Shown here piece after piece: positions 6,667 to 7,541 of a stretch of 7,541 nt of DNA; the stretch's first letter is position 1; the number at the start of each line of letters is the position of its first letter. A program made the position numbers and the translations under genes. The stretch comes from an uncultured Eubacteriales bacterium (GTDB lineage: Bacteria; Bacillota; Clostridia; Lachnospirales; Lachnospiraceae). Below the pieces are notes generated by a model that ran no database searches, was not told the origin of the DNA, and saw only the letters and a list, made by a program, of their open reading frames with translations. The stretch covers positions 1 through 7,541 of the forward strand of contig OMSZ01000190.1 of the NCBI GenBank assembly GCA_900313855.1, in the 5' to 3' direction.

Positions 6667-7541
6667 ATGACCAATGAAAAGCATTTCATCAAATTTATAC
6701 AGATATTATCAGAGCATGATAACACCATAGAGATCATCAAGGATGCTTTTTCCGAGTTGGTGGATGCGTATCGTTTTGGAGAAGTACGCGCAAGGTATCA
6801 TGTTCCTGCGTCAATGAATCATCCAAGTGATGTGGATGACAGGATCGACGTGTTTCTTGAGAGAGGATCAATAGATGATAAAAGAATCTTCTCTAAGGAA
6901 TTCCATACCGGGGAGAATGGTACTGCGACTCTTAAGTTGATTGCGTTAAAGGGAGCGAGACCATGGACTGATACGGAAAAGCTGGAGATGGAAATAATCC
7001 TTGATGTCTTCTTTTTTCATTTTGGCAAATATCGTCTTATGGATATTGTCAGAAAAAGCTCTATGATTGATGTTATGACGGGGCTGCCTAATTCGATTGG
7101 GTATTTTGAAATAATAAAGAAGATCAGTGAAGATAACAGTTTGTCGGACTATAATGCATACAGCTTCAATCTCAAGGGCTTCAGCCTGGTTAATATGAAA
7201 TACGGTAAGGTTGAGGCAGATGCGATAATATGCAGATATGCTGCTGTGCTTAGAGATTTTATTCTGGAGAATGAGTGTGTGGCAAGGCTTGGTGGAGATA
7301 ATTTTGTCGCATTGATCTTAAAGGAGAGAACAAGAAAGTTTCTCAATCATATCTCTTGTGTGGAAACATATGCATATGTTGGCGGACAGATGATAACAGT
7401 TGAGATATCTGCAGTTGCAGGAGTGTTTGAAGTTGATGAGGAAACGCTGGTGGATTATGGACAGCTCATCTCACAAAGCGCTATTGCGTTAAATGTTGCA
7501 AAGCATGTTACAAAGAAACCATTCATGTTTTTGACTAAGGA
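6667..7541 (+). CDS. GAF-like/degenerate GGDEF protein, 3' end outside window
   Basis: The reading frame is open from the ATG at 6667 to the window end: 291 codons plus two bases, no stop. A G-rich binding site, AGGGGGT (6653-6659), sits 8 bases ahead. Residues 1-130 look like a diverged cytosolic GAF-type sensor ending in a long helix (WTDTEKLEMEIILDV). A GGDEF domain follows: DVMTGLPN (135-142), FNLKGFSLVN (167-176) and GGDNF (209-213). Against PleD, the first metal-binding Asp is Asn168, the second acidic residue of the signature is Asn212, and the Asp after the ND-motif Asn is Met177. No RxxD inhibitory site precedes the signature. Cyclase activity is therefore doubtful. Nucleotide sensing, or feeding a downstream EAL domain, is possible but unseen. 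Only 60 bases separate it from hscC and no strong terminator lies between, so co-transcription is likely. Confidence 0.8.
   Translation, partial: MTNEKHFIKFIQILSEHDNTIEIIKDAFSELVDAYRFGEVRARYHVPASMNHPSDVDDRIDVFLERGSIDDKRIFSKEFHTGENGTATLKLIALKGARPWTDTEKLEMEIILDVFFFHFGKYRLMDIVRKSSMIDVMTGLPNSIGYFEIIKKISEDNSLSDYNAYSFNLKGFSLVNMKYGKVEADAIICRYAAVLRDFILENECVARLGGDNFVALILKERTRKFLNHISCVETYAYVGGQMITVEISAVAGVFEVDEETLVDYGQLISQSAIALNVAKHVTKKPFMFLTK

Noticed and set aside
6264..6684. Overlapping minus-strand reading frames at the end of hscC
   Set aside because: They mirror the coding strand of hscC and have Ser/Leu-rich shadow composition.

Overview
The window looks like chromosome from a low-to-mid-GC anaerobic Firmicute, most likely a Lachnospiraceae member of the Butyrivibrio/Roseburia type. 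The basis is overall composition and codon use, strong GGAGG-type ribosome binding sites, a long-form SAICAR synthase, and a lineage-typical acidic TPR protein. This placement is an inference from sequence style; no rRNA or other taxonomic marker is present.

Left part (1-1253): positions 1-107 hold no gene but contain a dense GC-rich set of nested inverted repeats downstream of purC. purC (108-986, minus strand) encodes the purine-biosynthesis enzyme SAICAR synthase. A 267-base divergent intergenic region follows. It carries hairpins in the purC leader and candidate overlapping promoters for purC and for the next, plus-strand gene.

Right part (1254-7541, all plus strand): first comes a 1172-residue cytosolic protein with an N-terminal J-like domain and about 20 TPR-like repeats. 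Its J-like domain aligns without gaps to DnaJ but has Asn-Pro-Glu where J-domains have His-Pro-Asp. Next is an HscC-type Hsp70 (hscC), with its own candidate promoter. Sixty bases after hscC begins a GAF-like plus degenerate GGDEF protein that runs off the window and is probably co-transcribed with hscC.

The coherent story is a specialised chaperone module. HscC is a non-housekeeping Hsp70 whose E. coli version works with dedicated J-proteins (DjlB/DjlC) rather than with DnaJ/GrpE. Here the dedicated partner appears to be the J-like/TPR protein, which would supply client or scaffold binding through its TPR solenoid. A nucleotide-signalling-type protein with a probably inactive cyclase site is linked to it. 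No mobile element, CRISPR array, tRNA or rRNA was seen.
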